DNA of 64,000 bases, from NCBI RefSeq assembly GCF_037975245.1, contig NC_092577.1:21884898-21948897 (forward strand), read 5' to 3'. A program made the translations under genes and the position numbers. Each line of letters begins with the position of its first letter. The stretch's first letter is position 1. This document shows positions 10,855 to 21,360 of this stretch, piece by piece. The notes under the pieces are model-generated. The model was not told the DNA's origin. It did no database searches and saw only the letters and a program-made list of their open reading frames with translations. This DNA comes from Apostichopus japonicus (Eukaryota > Echinodermata > Holothuroidea > Aspidochirotida > Stichopodidae).

Positions 10855-10928
10855 AGAATCCAGGGGGTCCTCTTCTGTACATAGTTCTGTAACAGATGTA
10901 CGTCTTTTTCTTGTTCTTCTTTGCATGT
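10855..10928 (-). pseudogene. Candidate basic exon upstream of the SET domain
   Basis: After a weak acceptor (cctag) the minus strand reads HAKKNKKKTYICYRTMYRRG, which resembles the start of the plus-gene exon at 44765-44884 (RHSARRKKRD). The frame hits a stop soon after, and no donor is evident. It is probably the degraded equivalent of that exon. Confidence 0.35.
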
Positions 10929-11899
10929 CTAGGTGTTAAAATGAAGATTAATAAACACAAGGTTAGATTTTGTACATTTTGTTACATTTGTGTTGCTCTA
11001 TAGAAGATTTTCACATGACATCATTGACCTTCAACAAACCAAAATTATACAAGTCTAATATTAGGCTTAGTTATAGTTATTTAAACATAAAAATGGTAGA
11101 CAACCATTGCACGACAGCATGTATCTGTTTGGATGGTGAAAAACCTTATTAGAACTTGGCTGTAAGGATTCATGATATAAACATTTACTGACAATGTAAA
11201 TAAGCACAGTAGCCTAACATACAGTAGCCTATAATGCAGTCAAAGACTAACCGATGCACTGGTAATATTTGTCTAAATCTGTTGGAGTGATAAACTATGA
11301 AAATTTTCAGTGTGGAATAAAGATTACAATGTTTTCATGACACTTTCATGAACAAGTAACTGTCACTTAAGCAAAAGAAGGGGTCAGTGAAATAACAGAC
11401 TAAAGTCAAGAACTAAGACACATTTTGTTTGGTTCTTTACATCCTTTCTTGGCCTTTTTACTATTTCTACTACCTAAGCCTATGGATAGATCTTCCAACA
11501 AGTAAGAACGCCAACATAGGCCTACATATTCACATTTTGGGACAATATCTTACAGCATAGTTTTGAATGTTCACTTGTTCTTAAATATGTGCTACTTCAC
11601 AATTAAGATGGTTGTTTAACACATGTAGTTGTATAACATCAAAATCACAAATATGCACCAAGCCTTGAGAAAGTCACAAAAGGAAACTGATAGTCTTGTT
11701 ATCCCAAAGCGAAAACAGAGTGAAACTCGTGGTAAACTGAATCTCGTGGTAAACTGAAACTGCAGCTGTAATAAAATGTCCAAATACAGTATTTCGATCT
11801 ATAGGAAAACCAGAAGAAGCCATATCATAGCACTAACAATGGTACTAGCCTACTGATAATAATTGACAAACCCACATGACCAACACTTAGGGTAGCCGG
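10929..11899. other. No gene recognised
   Basis: AT-rich sequence upstream of the minus-strand pseudogene. I searched for a first exon like the one at 35659 and did not find one. Confidence 0.4.
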
Positions 11900-12115
11900 T
11901 TGCCGGACAAATACCCCCCGGACATACACCACCGAGGACAAATACCCCCCAGACAACTACCCCCGGACAGACACCCACGAGGACAAATACCCCCGAGGAC
12001 AATTAACCCCACCCCCAGCAATTACCTCCGGGAAAACTCTACCCGCACAAATACACCGGCACAGATACCTCACCCAGGTTACTACCCGAACTAAACCAGA
12101 ATACGCCCCAGCCCC
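11900..12115. repeat. GGACAAATACCCCC minisatellite-like tract
   Basis: Imperfect repeats of a motif close to ccggacaaatacccccc run through this stretch in short, irregular spacing. The open frame through it is low complexity (Pro, Thr and His rich) and not a gene. Confidence 0.7.
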
Positions 12116-12189
12116 CCACCCCCCCCCCGTTAACCAAGCGGACCTTTAGCTGGTGAACTCCGTAGTACGAAAGCCCATTAGGGCCATGA

Positions 12190-12266
12190 AAGAAAATTTC
12201 TTAATCTGGTATATCAGATTATTATTCTGATATATCAGATTATTATTCTGATATATCAGATTATTA
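12190..12266. repeat. 21-bp tandem repeat with an AT-rich palindrome
   Basis: Three near-perfect copies of gatatatcagattattattct. Each contains the palindrome tctgatatatcaga. Confidence 0.85.
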
Positions 12267-12356
12267 TTCTGATATGAAACGTTAAAGCATCTGACAATCT
12301 AAAAATGCATGTAGTAATTAGAAATTGACCGGATGTTCCACGTCTTCTATATATCC

Positions 12357-12784
12357 CAGGGTTGTCCAACCTACGGCCCGCGGGCCACAGTTTGGCCCGC
12401 CGCAAGGTCCCGTCCGGCCCGCCAACCTCATTAATTTACAAATGTACTTTTACCCAGGAATTCTTTTTGGATAAATTTCAGAGATCATTATATCTCAATA
12501 TGAAGATTGTTTTGATACAGATCAGAAGGCTTTTGAAGTGTCATTTCCTGCAATCTGGGGGTCTTTTGGGCGATTTTTATTCTTGCACGCCACGCGCCAA
12601 CCTACGGTGGCGCTCCGCTTGTATGGTAACTTCATTTCCCATACAGACCCCTGTCGGGGCCTCTGAAATTTGCCGCTCTGGCACGAAACCCTGGATATGC
12701 CACAGGAGCTTGTAGGCTCATGCGGCCCCTCCTTTATCATAATCATTCGAGGTGGCCCTCCTCATCAAAAGGTTGGACAACCCT
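12357..12784. mobile_element. Non-autonomous hAT element, 428 bp
   Basis: Perfect 16-base terminal inverted repeats, cagggttgtccaacct and aggttggacaaccctg, are flanked by an 8-base target duplication with one mismatch (atatatcc at 12349-12356, atataacc at 12785-12792). An 8-bp duplication and a CAGGG-type end are typical of hAT transposons. There is no transposase; the open frames inside are chance. Confidence 0.9.
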
Positions 12785-12857
12785 GATATAACCAAATTTA
12801 AAAGTAAAATAACGTAGCTGATAAAAACTGCTTATCCACAAAATCACCAAGGTTTAA

Positions 12858-12940
12858 GAATAAGATGTATGAAGTCGGCCTGACGTTTCGACTGTTTTCT
12901 ACAGTCGAAATGTCAGGCCGATTTCTTACACCTTATTTAA
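12858..12940. repeat. Palindromic repeat of about 83 bp
   Basis: The arms gtcggcctgacgtttcgact and acagtcgaaatgtcaggccg pair around a short loop, with weaker pairing outwards to ataagatgtatgaa. It could fold into a hairpin. No target duplication was found. Confidence 0.75.
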
Positions 12941-13530
12941 AAGTATGATAGTTTATAACAATAATACTACTGCTACTGCTCATCATCATCCAATTATTAA
13001 ATCTATATGAGAATTCCTCTTGGTAGTTATTGCAGCTGATAAAACATAACGTAGTGCAGATGAGTTGTAATATACAGTTGCATGTGTCTAGCAGAGATTT
13101 CTTGCTTCCAGGGTGAAGTCCTTCTACTAAAATGGCTGCACATGGTATGTATCCACAAAACTGAGTCATGTGTTTTTTCCAGACTGTCTCTTGATTGGCC
13201 AGGTGTTGCCATGATACAAAAACATCTACTAGGGTACGGTAGTGAAGATATTTCAACAACAGGTGAGCTTGCCTGATTTATTATGTTGAGTCACAATGTT
13301 AAATAGGCTGACCAGCAGTGAACAAAAGAGATGATTTCAAAAGGAATTGCTGGTCTGTTGATGGTGAAAGGCAGTTGATGGTTGTGTAGTAAAATCAACT
13401 GACAATTGTTAACAAACTGTGATGAAGTGCAAATGTTTTTAGAATTGATGATAAATTTCGCTACAGTTCCGACAACCTCTTTAGGCCTACATTTGTCGTT
13501 TAGTTGTACTCCCCCTTTCTCTTTCTCTCA

Positions 13531-13757
13531 GACCGACTGCATGGTCACGTGGTTAGAGCAATCCGACTTGCAGCCGACTTGCAGCAAAGTGGTTAGGGGT
13601 TCGACTCCTGGCTGGGTCATACCGAAGACTGGAACCTACTGCTACTGTGCTTGGTGTTCAAGCAATGGAGTAGGGAAAACAAGCCAGTGCGCCACAACTG
13701 AAAAAAGGCCGTCGTCGGCGCAACTTATACCAATTCGTTAAAACCTTAACAAATCAA
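13531..13757 (+). mobile_element. tRNA-derived SINE, variant head
   Basis: The head has tRNA-like A-box (tggtcacgtggttagagc) and B-box (ggttcgactcc) sequences. The body (aagcaatggagtagggaaaa, gccacaactg, aaaaaaggccgtcgtcgg) is the same as in the SINEs at 44128-44371 and 50386-50625, but the head is clearly different. An 11-base duplication, ccgacttgcag, lies in the anticodon region. It is not a functional tRNA gene. Confidence 0.8.
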
Positions 13758-15328
13758 CAAAACAACCCTCTCTCTGTACCGAGCAGGGTATTGCGAAAGG
13801 GACCACTGGCGTAGCAAGCGGGGGACAGAGGAAATAACACCATCAGAAATGTTGGGATCGCAAAAGCGATTGTGAAAAGAACGAGCGATCAAAAACTATT
13901 TTAGCACATGGATGTGTAACTGATTGCTCCGATTTGCATCCAAGGGCATTTCGGAAAATGAGATATATGCAGGCCCATACGCTGGGGGGGGGGGTCGAAT
14001 GGTTCGGACGACCATCATATAAATATATATTGAAAATTAAGGGGCCACCCCTCCCCTAAGACTCCTCCCACAGGATACAGATCAGTATCGTGAATTCGAC
14101 CTCCATGGCGAAATCATGCGTGCGTGTCTGATTTACAAAGCAGAGTGGAAATGGTGACGGTCGTGGGGAGGGGTATAAGGGAAAAGCGCATTTTGCACAT
14201 AATGCGAAGAACGCGTATTTTATGTACAATGTAGATGTAGATCTCATTTGAGAATCACGTCACATGCCAGTGATATCAAAAAAAGTACACATGACAAAGT
14301 TCTCCTATCCCCAGTCTCTTTTCGGTCCAACAACAGCGAATAATTGTCGAACAGTGGCTCTCCGTGCTTCTGTGAATATTTAGTTTACTTGAGAGTTAAA
14401 GATGAGAGTATGATGTCATGCATGTATTACAAGTTGCAAGTCTGATTTAATGACAACTGATGTCTGTAACTTTGTTTGTTTAGCCTACCTTCTGTTTGTA
14501 TTTCAACATGACGTCATATGACCGTAAGATCGGACACGATAATACGGCTGAAAAAAAAATTCGCGTTTCGTGCGCAATCGAGTTTGTGCCGCAGTCGTAA
14601 TTTATGGGCTTTAAAGACTAACCCTAGTCGATTTTTTTTACCCTACAACCCCAATCCTAGTCATACCAGTCCTATAGGTACGTCCCTGCCTATAAACTGA
14701 TACAGTATCGGTATTCTGTAGCAACTAAGATTAAAAATATAACATTGTTAATAACATAACATCGTCGCGCAAGTAATTTTGTGTGTATACCGAATTTGCA
14801 TATACCAGACTTGCGTGTATACTAATTTTGTGTTTATATACCGGGGCCCCTTGTCGACTTGTCTCGTTCGTGATTTAATCTTCCTTGTAGTTTCGCACAG
14901 TGCTCAGAGTACAAGAGAGGCAGGTTTGTAACTATTACAATCTGATCCTGTGCCCGGGGTCGTCATTTAATGTCCCAATCGGACAGACGTGAGTCAATTC
15001 TCAGCCTTTAGCCACTTTCCGGAATGCTGAGAGAGTAGGTAGCAATCTGTCCGTCGCCACTGCAGGAGAGCCTTGTCGAACCTAACTAATGAACGCAGTT
15101 AACCCGAATCAATTGCTTACCACTACAATGGAATCAACAACAACTGCAGTACAGCTATTGGACTGCACCGAAAAAAAAAAAAAAATAACATTACAGCTTT
15201 CGACAGCCATACTCGAGATCGGAATTGAACCTGTGGGGCCAGCGTCACAAACACACAAAATTGTGAATAATCTTCTAAGCTTGCGAATAATCTTACTGGA
15301 CGAGCTAAAGTTAATCAATTTCCTGATG
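13758..15328. other. Non-coding stretch, possible decayed repeats
   Basis: Contains a hAT-like half end (cactggcgtagc near 13806) with no partner and a poly-G tract near 13984. No supported exon. The part after about 15080 may be the degraded 5' region of the following LINE. Confidence 0.35.
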
Positions 15329-16880
15329 AGAATGCGCACGTTCTTGCATCCAAATTTGGCGATTTCTTCGCGCAGAAAATTGAAGACATCAGGAAAGAAG
15401 TTGCTCAACATATTAGGTATACAAGCCAACTCTTACTTATTGTGGTAAAGCTTTTGATCAATTTGTAAAGTTTCAGAGGACGATATCAGTAAAATGATTA
15501 CACAATCTAAAAATACTCACTGTCGCCTTCATCCTTTTCCAACAAAACTTATAAAGGATAATATGGATTCTTTTGTTCCAGTTATTGCTAAAATTGTGAA
15601 CCTGAGTCTCGCTTCGGGATGCTTCAGTGATCAATGGAAGCATGCTATTGTTTTACCTCTACTTAAAAAACAAGGTCTTGACCTATCGTATGGAAATTAC
15701 CGCCCGGTTAGCAATGTCAGTTTTGTGTCCAAAATCTGTAAAAGAGCTGCCTTATCACAATTTTGCGATCACATGGAACAAAATAATTTACTGCCTTCGT
15801 GTCAATCGGCTTATAGGAAAGACTTCAGCACTGAAACAGCTTTGCTCAAAGTGTGTAATGAAATTTTGTGCAATATGGACAATAACCATGTTCCTGTTAT
15901 GGAGAGTTGTTTGTTGGACGTTAAGGCTTGGATGAATATGTGTCGCTTAAAAATGAACGATACCAAAACTGAATTTCGTTTCTTTGGTTCACGAACAACT
16001 TGCAAAACTTCAAATTGATTGTATTAACGTGGACTCTTGGCGTTTATTTGGGCAACACCTTATCAATGAAAAATCCATATAAATGAAAAATGTTAAATCG
16101 CTAGTTTTAACTTGTATAATATTAGAAAATTACGTAAGCATCTTTCAACTGATTCTACTCGCACTTTAGTTCAGGCACTTGTCACATCACACTTTGATTA
16201 TTGTAACTCTTTGTTTTATGGTGTTCCCAGTTCTTCCCTTAATAAGTTACAGCGTGTACAAAATATGGCTGCCCGTATCATCCTAAATTTGAACAAATAT
16301 GACAGTATATCTTCTGCTTTTAAACTTCTCCACTGGCTTCCGATAAAGGATCGTATCGATTTTAAAACTTTATCACTCACTTATAAGGCGCTTCACGGAA
16401 CTACTCCAGTTTGATTTTAACTAACCCCCGCACTCGCTGCAAGTCCCTTGGTGACCGTTCTTTTTGTGTCTGTGCCCCCAAATTGTGGAATGCACTCCCT
16501 TTTTCTATTCGCAATTCAAGTACTGTAAGTTCATTTAAATCCAGTCTTAAGACTTTCATTTTCACACGTGTTATATAATTAATTAATCTAGTTTTACTCA
16601 TTCATTTTGTATTTATCTCTTACTATTGTTTTATCCTATTTTCTGATTTTGTGGCGTGGTATATACTGTCTCGTTTTCTCCATCGTTATTGGATTTGTTT
16701 AGTCTTTTAGGGTGATCTGTTTTTAAGATTTGTACGTCTTTCTTATGATTATCATGCTTTCTTAATTTTCGTTGAGTTTTATACCTTTACTCTTTTAAGT
16801 TTGTACAGCGCCATAGCTTATGTTTTTACATATATATGTGCGCTTTAGAAATGTTTAAATAATAAATAATATTAATAAAA
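15329..16880 (+). mobile_element. CR1/L2-like LINE with the RT core deleted
   Basis: Frames with typical CR1/L2 blocks appear in order: LASKFGDFFAQKIEDIRKEV before the RT, NYRPVSNVSFVSKICKRA, SCQSAYRKDFSTETALLKV, then a jump to MNMCRLKMNDTKTEF and the C-terminal block SHFDYCNSLFYGVP...LLHWLPIKDRI. The segment that should hold the YADD/FADD active site is missing, so RT activity is impossible. The 3' end is an AT-rich simple repeat (aataaataatattaataaaa), as expected for this group. Confidence 0.85.
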
Positions 16881-17311
16881 TGGAGGCGTGAAGAAGCGAA
16901 CATCTTAGGAGACATTTTTGTAGGGGTGGGGACCTTGAGGTGTAGTTTTTTGATACCTCAATATAAAAACACACGCACAATGCTGATTGTGTATATGTTA
17001 CATGACCATGAATTTGGATGCCCAAAATTTACCCGGAACTCCTGGCGGCGCCAATGATGTTAGTATAGTCTTGCCTTAAAAAGGGCAACATATTACACCA
17101 TTTGGCATCTAAGTACACTTTCCAGTAGAAAATCTCTTAAAGGTGATGGGACACCTCATGAAAAATCACGGGTAAGCGCCAGACGCTACCGGCCTTTGTA
17201 AAAATTATTACAAGAAAAGCCTATTATTCTTTGGCTAATGGGTGGCAATTTGTGGGCAATGTAGCAATCACTAATCTGTTTATAGTTTGAATGTAGAATT
17301 ATTATAACTCG
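16881..17311. other. No gene recognised
   Basis: Short stretch between two LINE copies with no exon or repeat that I can name. Confidence 0.4.
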
Positions 17312-18073
17312 GGCCGGCCCTCGTTCACAGTTCGTTGCGGGATAGGGCCTTCAATGCAATTTTTGTCCAGGGACGTCATTCTGCCGAAGTATGGCGTTCG
17401 GTGCATTCAAGGCTGAATGGTTGCAGGCTCCGTGATCTTGCATGGAGAATTGCACACGGTGCCTTGGTGACCAACCTAAAATGATATCATTGGCGATTGG
17501 GTGATGGACTGTGCCCGAGGACCGGCTGTGACAGCTTAGAGAGTACCGCTCATGTTTTTTTGGCATTGTTGCTTTGTAATAAACTTATGGGAGTGGTTCC
17601 AGACCTAGACCGACCGTGTTACGGGAGACCGTTCATGGTCGGTAGGGCAGGGCTTTATTTTATATGGGGTAGACCCTCCAGTTTGTTCGGTTGCTGTGTT
17701 GCACCGCATTATTTTTGTTTGCTGTATTGTGAAAAAACATGTTTGGCGGAATAGATGTAATGTGGTTTTTAGGGGAAATTTGCCAGTTGGCAGGCAGTCC
17801 TGGAGGCGGTGGAGTCTGACATTCGCCTTCAATTTGAAGGCGATTTTCGCGTGGGGTTGCCTTTTTTGGACGATGGTGTGCTGGGGAGGGGTTTTTCGGT
17901 TCGCTGCGTGCGGGTCGTCCTTTTGTAGTTTTTTTAATGTTTGAGTGGGGGGTTGGGCGTTTTGTCTCTGCAGGTCGGCTCGCTTGACCTGTTTCGTTTC
18001 GTTTGTCAGAATGGGATGGTTCGGTAGTGCCGTTTGGCCGTGACGTTTAGTATCCCGCATGGCGGGTCACGTA
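17312..18073 (+). mobile_element. 5'-truncated L1/Tx1-like LINE copy (3' end)
   Basis: Matches the last 760 bases of the LINE copies at 45698-47158 and 21268-27956, including the CCHC-type tail of ORF2 (GDGLCPRTGCDSLESTAHVF), and ends in GGGTCACGTAAAAAGCA. Frameshifts are visible in the ORF2 tail. A 5-base match (aactc) flanks it, too short to call a target duplication with confidence. Confidence 0.85.
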
Positions 18074-18582
18074 AAAAGCACGAACTCATCAATCGTCTCA
18101 TCATGACGTTGACTACGCTGCCGAAACCGATAACGTTCTGCCACGATATTAGTAGCCGGCACGAAATATTCATATAAAATGGCGACAGCTAAGCCGTATG
18201 CATTAATAACACTAGCTGTGCCTGTATCAGACGACGCTGTCGTTGCTGTGTAGTAGTAGGCGGCGTAATTGTAGTACTCGGGGCGATTGTAGAAGCTGTA
18301 TTAATATTAGCTTGGTCCAGAGAGTAATATATTCTTTGCCCCTCAGTTCCCAAACAATGCAGTAATAATGCTACGATTAAGGCCGGTTCTTGGCCGTATT
18401 TATTAACCGTTCTCAGTAATCTCGGTCAATCAGATAGAGGGCGCTTTAGCCTTTTACATACATAATCATCGGTATACAACACACGCGAGGTCAGTTTAAG
18501 AACCATTTGGTTTGGATCACCGTTTCTTACATATTAGGGAAAGTTACAGATTTGAATCGTTCCAGTTTTCTTTCTTCACAGC
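18074..18582. other. Upstream region of the plus-strand recombinase gene
   Basis: Less AT-rich than its surroundings, with CpG-containing sequence. A pyrimidine tract and AG (tttctttcttcacag) end just before the first ATG at 18583, which looks like a splice acceptor, so an upstream exon may exist here. I could not identify it. Confidence 0.4.
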
Positions 18583-21148
18583 ATGTCAGATTCATCAGAG
18601 GAGAAAGGGGCTAGGGCAAAATGGAGACCCGCCCGAAAAGAATGTCATTTGTTTCATGCATTGTATGCAAAATTGCCTCGACATTTGAGGAAAAAACACA
18701 TAATTAAGGACCCTCGCAAAGAGATGGCCGACTTCAAAAGGAGGGAGAAAGCGGGCGAGCTTTTCTGAAGCAGACAATGCCCGATATGTTTCGAGCATCT
18801 TGGTGATCTGCGGAAGCACTTCTACAGGGTGCATTGCGAAAACACCAAGAGGGAGTGGGCAAGGATATGGAAGAAATGTAATAATCTTCCAATGACATCC
18901 TCATCTTCATCGGATGAAGAAGAACCAGCCCCCTCCCCCCCCCCAAAGAAGGAAGCGAAAGAGAGACATGCCCGCAGTAGTTGATCAATCCTCGTCATCA
19001 TCAGCCCCCGAACAAGACATCGAGGGGGAGAGAAGCAACGAGAAAAGAAAAGTTATAACCCCAGGGATGTAAGTCTTCTGGATTTTTATGGAAATCCGTT
19101 TTTTTTTTAATTCAAATAAAGTTCCACAAAATTGTTCGAATATCAAAGACACAACGCGGCAAAAATGCCTGGCCCGTTGCAGCAAGCTAACTTCAATTTT
19201 CACTCATCGATCACTCAAAATACCATTTCCAGTTTCGCATCATCGCATTGCACTGTACAACATTGTGCCATGTGAATATCGTTGCGTACGTGCGAACTTC
19301 AAATCGCTATAGCTCATTTCTGTCGTTGATTGGACTGCTAATTAATATCTTCGTAACTGCTGGTGCGCGACATAAGTTTTGGAATTAACGCTTGTGATAT
19401 TTGTGAGCGGCGGAAATCTACGGGATACGCATATGAAAGTCGATATTTGTGATCGCATTCGAATGTGAGACTTTTTTATTCCGTAGTTCGCTGCGACGTA
19501 TTCGTAACTTTCAGCTAGCCTAACATAACGATAGTGTGTAAGTAGTAAGAACTAGGGGTAGGATGTGTTAGCGCTAATACTTCTAAGCTAGCCTAACATA
19601 CAGTAACGATAGTGTGTAAGTAGTCAGAGCTAGGAGTAGGATGTGTTAGGACGGCATTCACCTGGGGTCTCCGAATATTTTTCCGGTTTTTTTTTTTGGC
19701 TGCACTTACATCCCTGTGGGGAAGGTGCAGGAGGAGGAAGAGTTTAGGGAAGAGGAAGAGACAGGGCAGGAACAGGAGTCGGAAAGTGATGAAGTGGTGG
19801 AGATGGAACAGGAGGACCCGACCTTCATCAAAAACCACTGTAAAACGTACAGGGAATGACTCCAGAGCCGTGAAGGAGGAGGGTCACTCGATCAGGAAAA
19901 CTCCGCCGAACTGGTTCGTAAGATAACACGTATGAACCAGTACGGCGACGGCATCATCGAACAGTCTATGACAAGAGGTCACATTAACCGCCTGTTCGCA
20001 GAAATGCCAAGCGATCGGGGGCAACAACCGGGGACCGTCGCCGCCTACATCTCGGCATATTTGAAATTCCTCAAGTGGCTTTTACTTGACACGAAGATCA
20101 CGCCTGTCCAGTTCCCAGAAGCAAGTAATTGCCTTTCTGGGAGAGAAAAGAGAAGAAAGAGAAAAGCAGAGAGAGGGGAGATTAGAGGCCGAGGCACACG
20201 AGCTGCTCATAGACAGCCAAGATATCGACGTAAGTAATACAAGAGGGGAAAATATTAATGCGAGTTTTGGGTCTCTCGAAGTGGACAACTGAGTTCATAT
20301 GTTCGTTATGCCATTTACTTCGATGTATTCGATCCTAGCAAACAGGCAGAGGGCATCGGCAGTAGCAAATATGATGGTGGAGAATCAGATGAAGGCTAGG
20401 AGGCAAAGAAATTCAGAAGGAGAGGATATGTGGGCAATGCTGGTCTCCGACCACAAGACGGTCACTACATACGGGGCCTCAACCCTTGCACTTAACAGAG
20501 AGCTGTTCACTGACCTGACATATTACATCCAAGAGATAAGGTAAACTTCTCTCCTATTGTAACATGTCATCGGCACCCCATTAGCTACTTTCGTAACAAA
20601 GTGATAACGCTGACTTTTTCTCACTTTCCCAACAGGAAGAATCCCCCCAAATCAGTGGGAGACGGTCTTCGGGCCAATGTGGTTGGTCTATTGGACAGGA
20701 GAACCCATACATAGTGTTTAAGGTAAGAAAATACTTCTAAATTAAGACAGTGAACGATATATTGATAGTAAGCGTGTTTGTCGTTTCTCTCTTAGCGTTA
20801 ACATTCTAAACCGGTGTAAATTACTTCATATGTTTTACATATTTTCAGTACTTCGAAGAACAACCATCAGCACTGAAAACTCTTGCCAGCCACATGACAC
20901 ATACCGAAAAGGTACAGCAAAAATATTACCTGGTCAGTCACAAGAGGCAAAATGCTGTACAGACTGCTGGGGTGATCAGGAGCGTCACTGAGAAGGTAAA
21001 GAGTTTCAAAATAAGATTTCGTCTTCAATCATACAGGAAGTAATCAAATGTATTAACGGTTTCTTTCTTTGTTATCATACAGAGCCAGACCCCCTACATT
21101 TGGACTAAGACAACCAGAAAAGTATCTGAAGGGAGCAACTCAATGTAA
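18583..21148 (+). pseudogene. Zinc-finger plus tyrosine-recombinase (Crypton-like) gene, probably decayed
   Basis: Exon 1 encodes a finger-like segment (CHLFHALYAKLPRHLRKKH, with Phe where the second Cys is expected) and a normal finger (CPICFEHLGDLRKHFYRVH), then an acidic Ser stretch ending at a GTAAGT donor near 19069. The second part (about 19722-20229) has an acidic start, then a core-binding-like helix region (TVAAYISAYLKFLKWLL) and a GTAAGT donor at 20230. Exon 20299-20541 carries the first catalytic Arg region (ILANRQRASAVANM, then the DHKT block). Exon 20849-20996 carries LASHMTHTEKVQQKYYLVSH, the His and Tyr end. A last short exon (21083 on) stops at 21148. In-frame TGAs at 18766-18768 and near 19857, a frame change at a poly-C run near 18930 and another near 20125 suggest decay. 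Confidence 0.65.
19512..19650. repeat. Tandem duplication, about 76-bp spacing, in an intron
   Basis: Two copies of agctagcctaacat...cgatagtgtgtaagtagt...gtaggatgtgttag lie head to tail with a few differences. They fall in the intron before the recombinase core-binding exon. Confidence 0.75.
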
Positions 21149-21360
21149 ATAACCATTCATCAGAAACTGCAATAAGGAAGAGAGATCGGATGTCTTACAC
21201 TCTTAAAACACCTGGGTCATATTCATGACCCAAACACAGGGTCAATGGTCTTATAACCCAATTTGGGTGCTTTTTACGTGACCCGTCGTACGGGATACAA
21301 AACGTCACGGCCAAACGGCACTACCAAACCACCCCATTCTTATAAACGAAACTCAGGTCA

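Larger units (their letters stand above)
2633..10928 (-). pseudogene. Decayed SET domain - zinc finger - tyrosine recombinase gene
   Basis: Minus-strand exons encode, in order, a basic segment (about 10928-10855), a KMT5A-like SET domain in two exons (10511-10358 and 9766-9556), a microexon-like array (8399-7271), a linker exon (from 7092), and a large exon (4162-2633) with acidic sequence, zinc fingers and the N-terminal part of a tyrosine recombinase. The order matches the plus-strand gene at 44.8-60.0 kb, so the two are paralogues in inverted orientation. Decay signs are a stop just before the SET YDYG motif, a CT where the donor GT of the first SET exon should be, stops at 3328-3330 and 2953-2955, a Cys-to-Ser change in a zinc finger, an ORF1-only LINE inside an exon, and loss of the recombinase C-terminus. 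A functional role is unlikely. Confidence 0.75.

Noticed and set aside
11900-12094. Pro/His-rich peptide gene
   Set aside because: The frame is a translation of the GGACAAATACCCCC repeat tract.
13800-14060. hAT element with end cactggcgtagc
   Set aside because: No inverted partner or target duplication found within several hundred bases.
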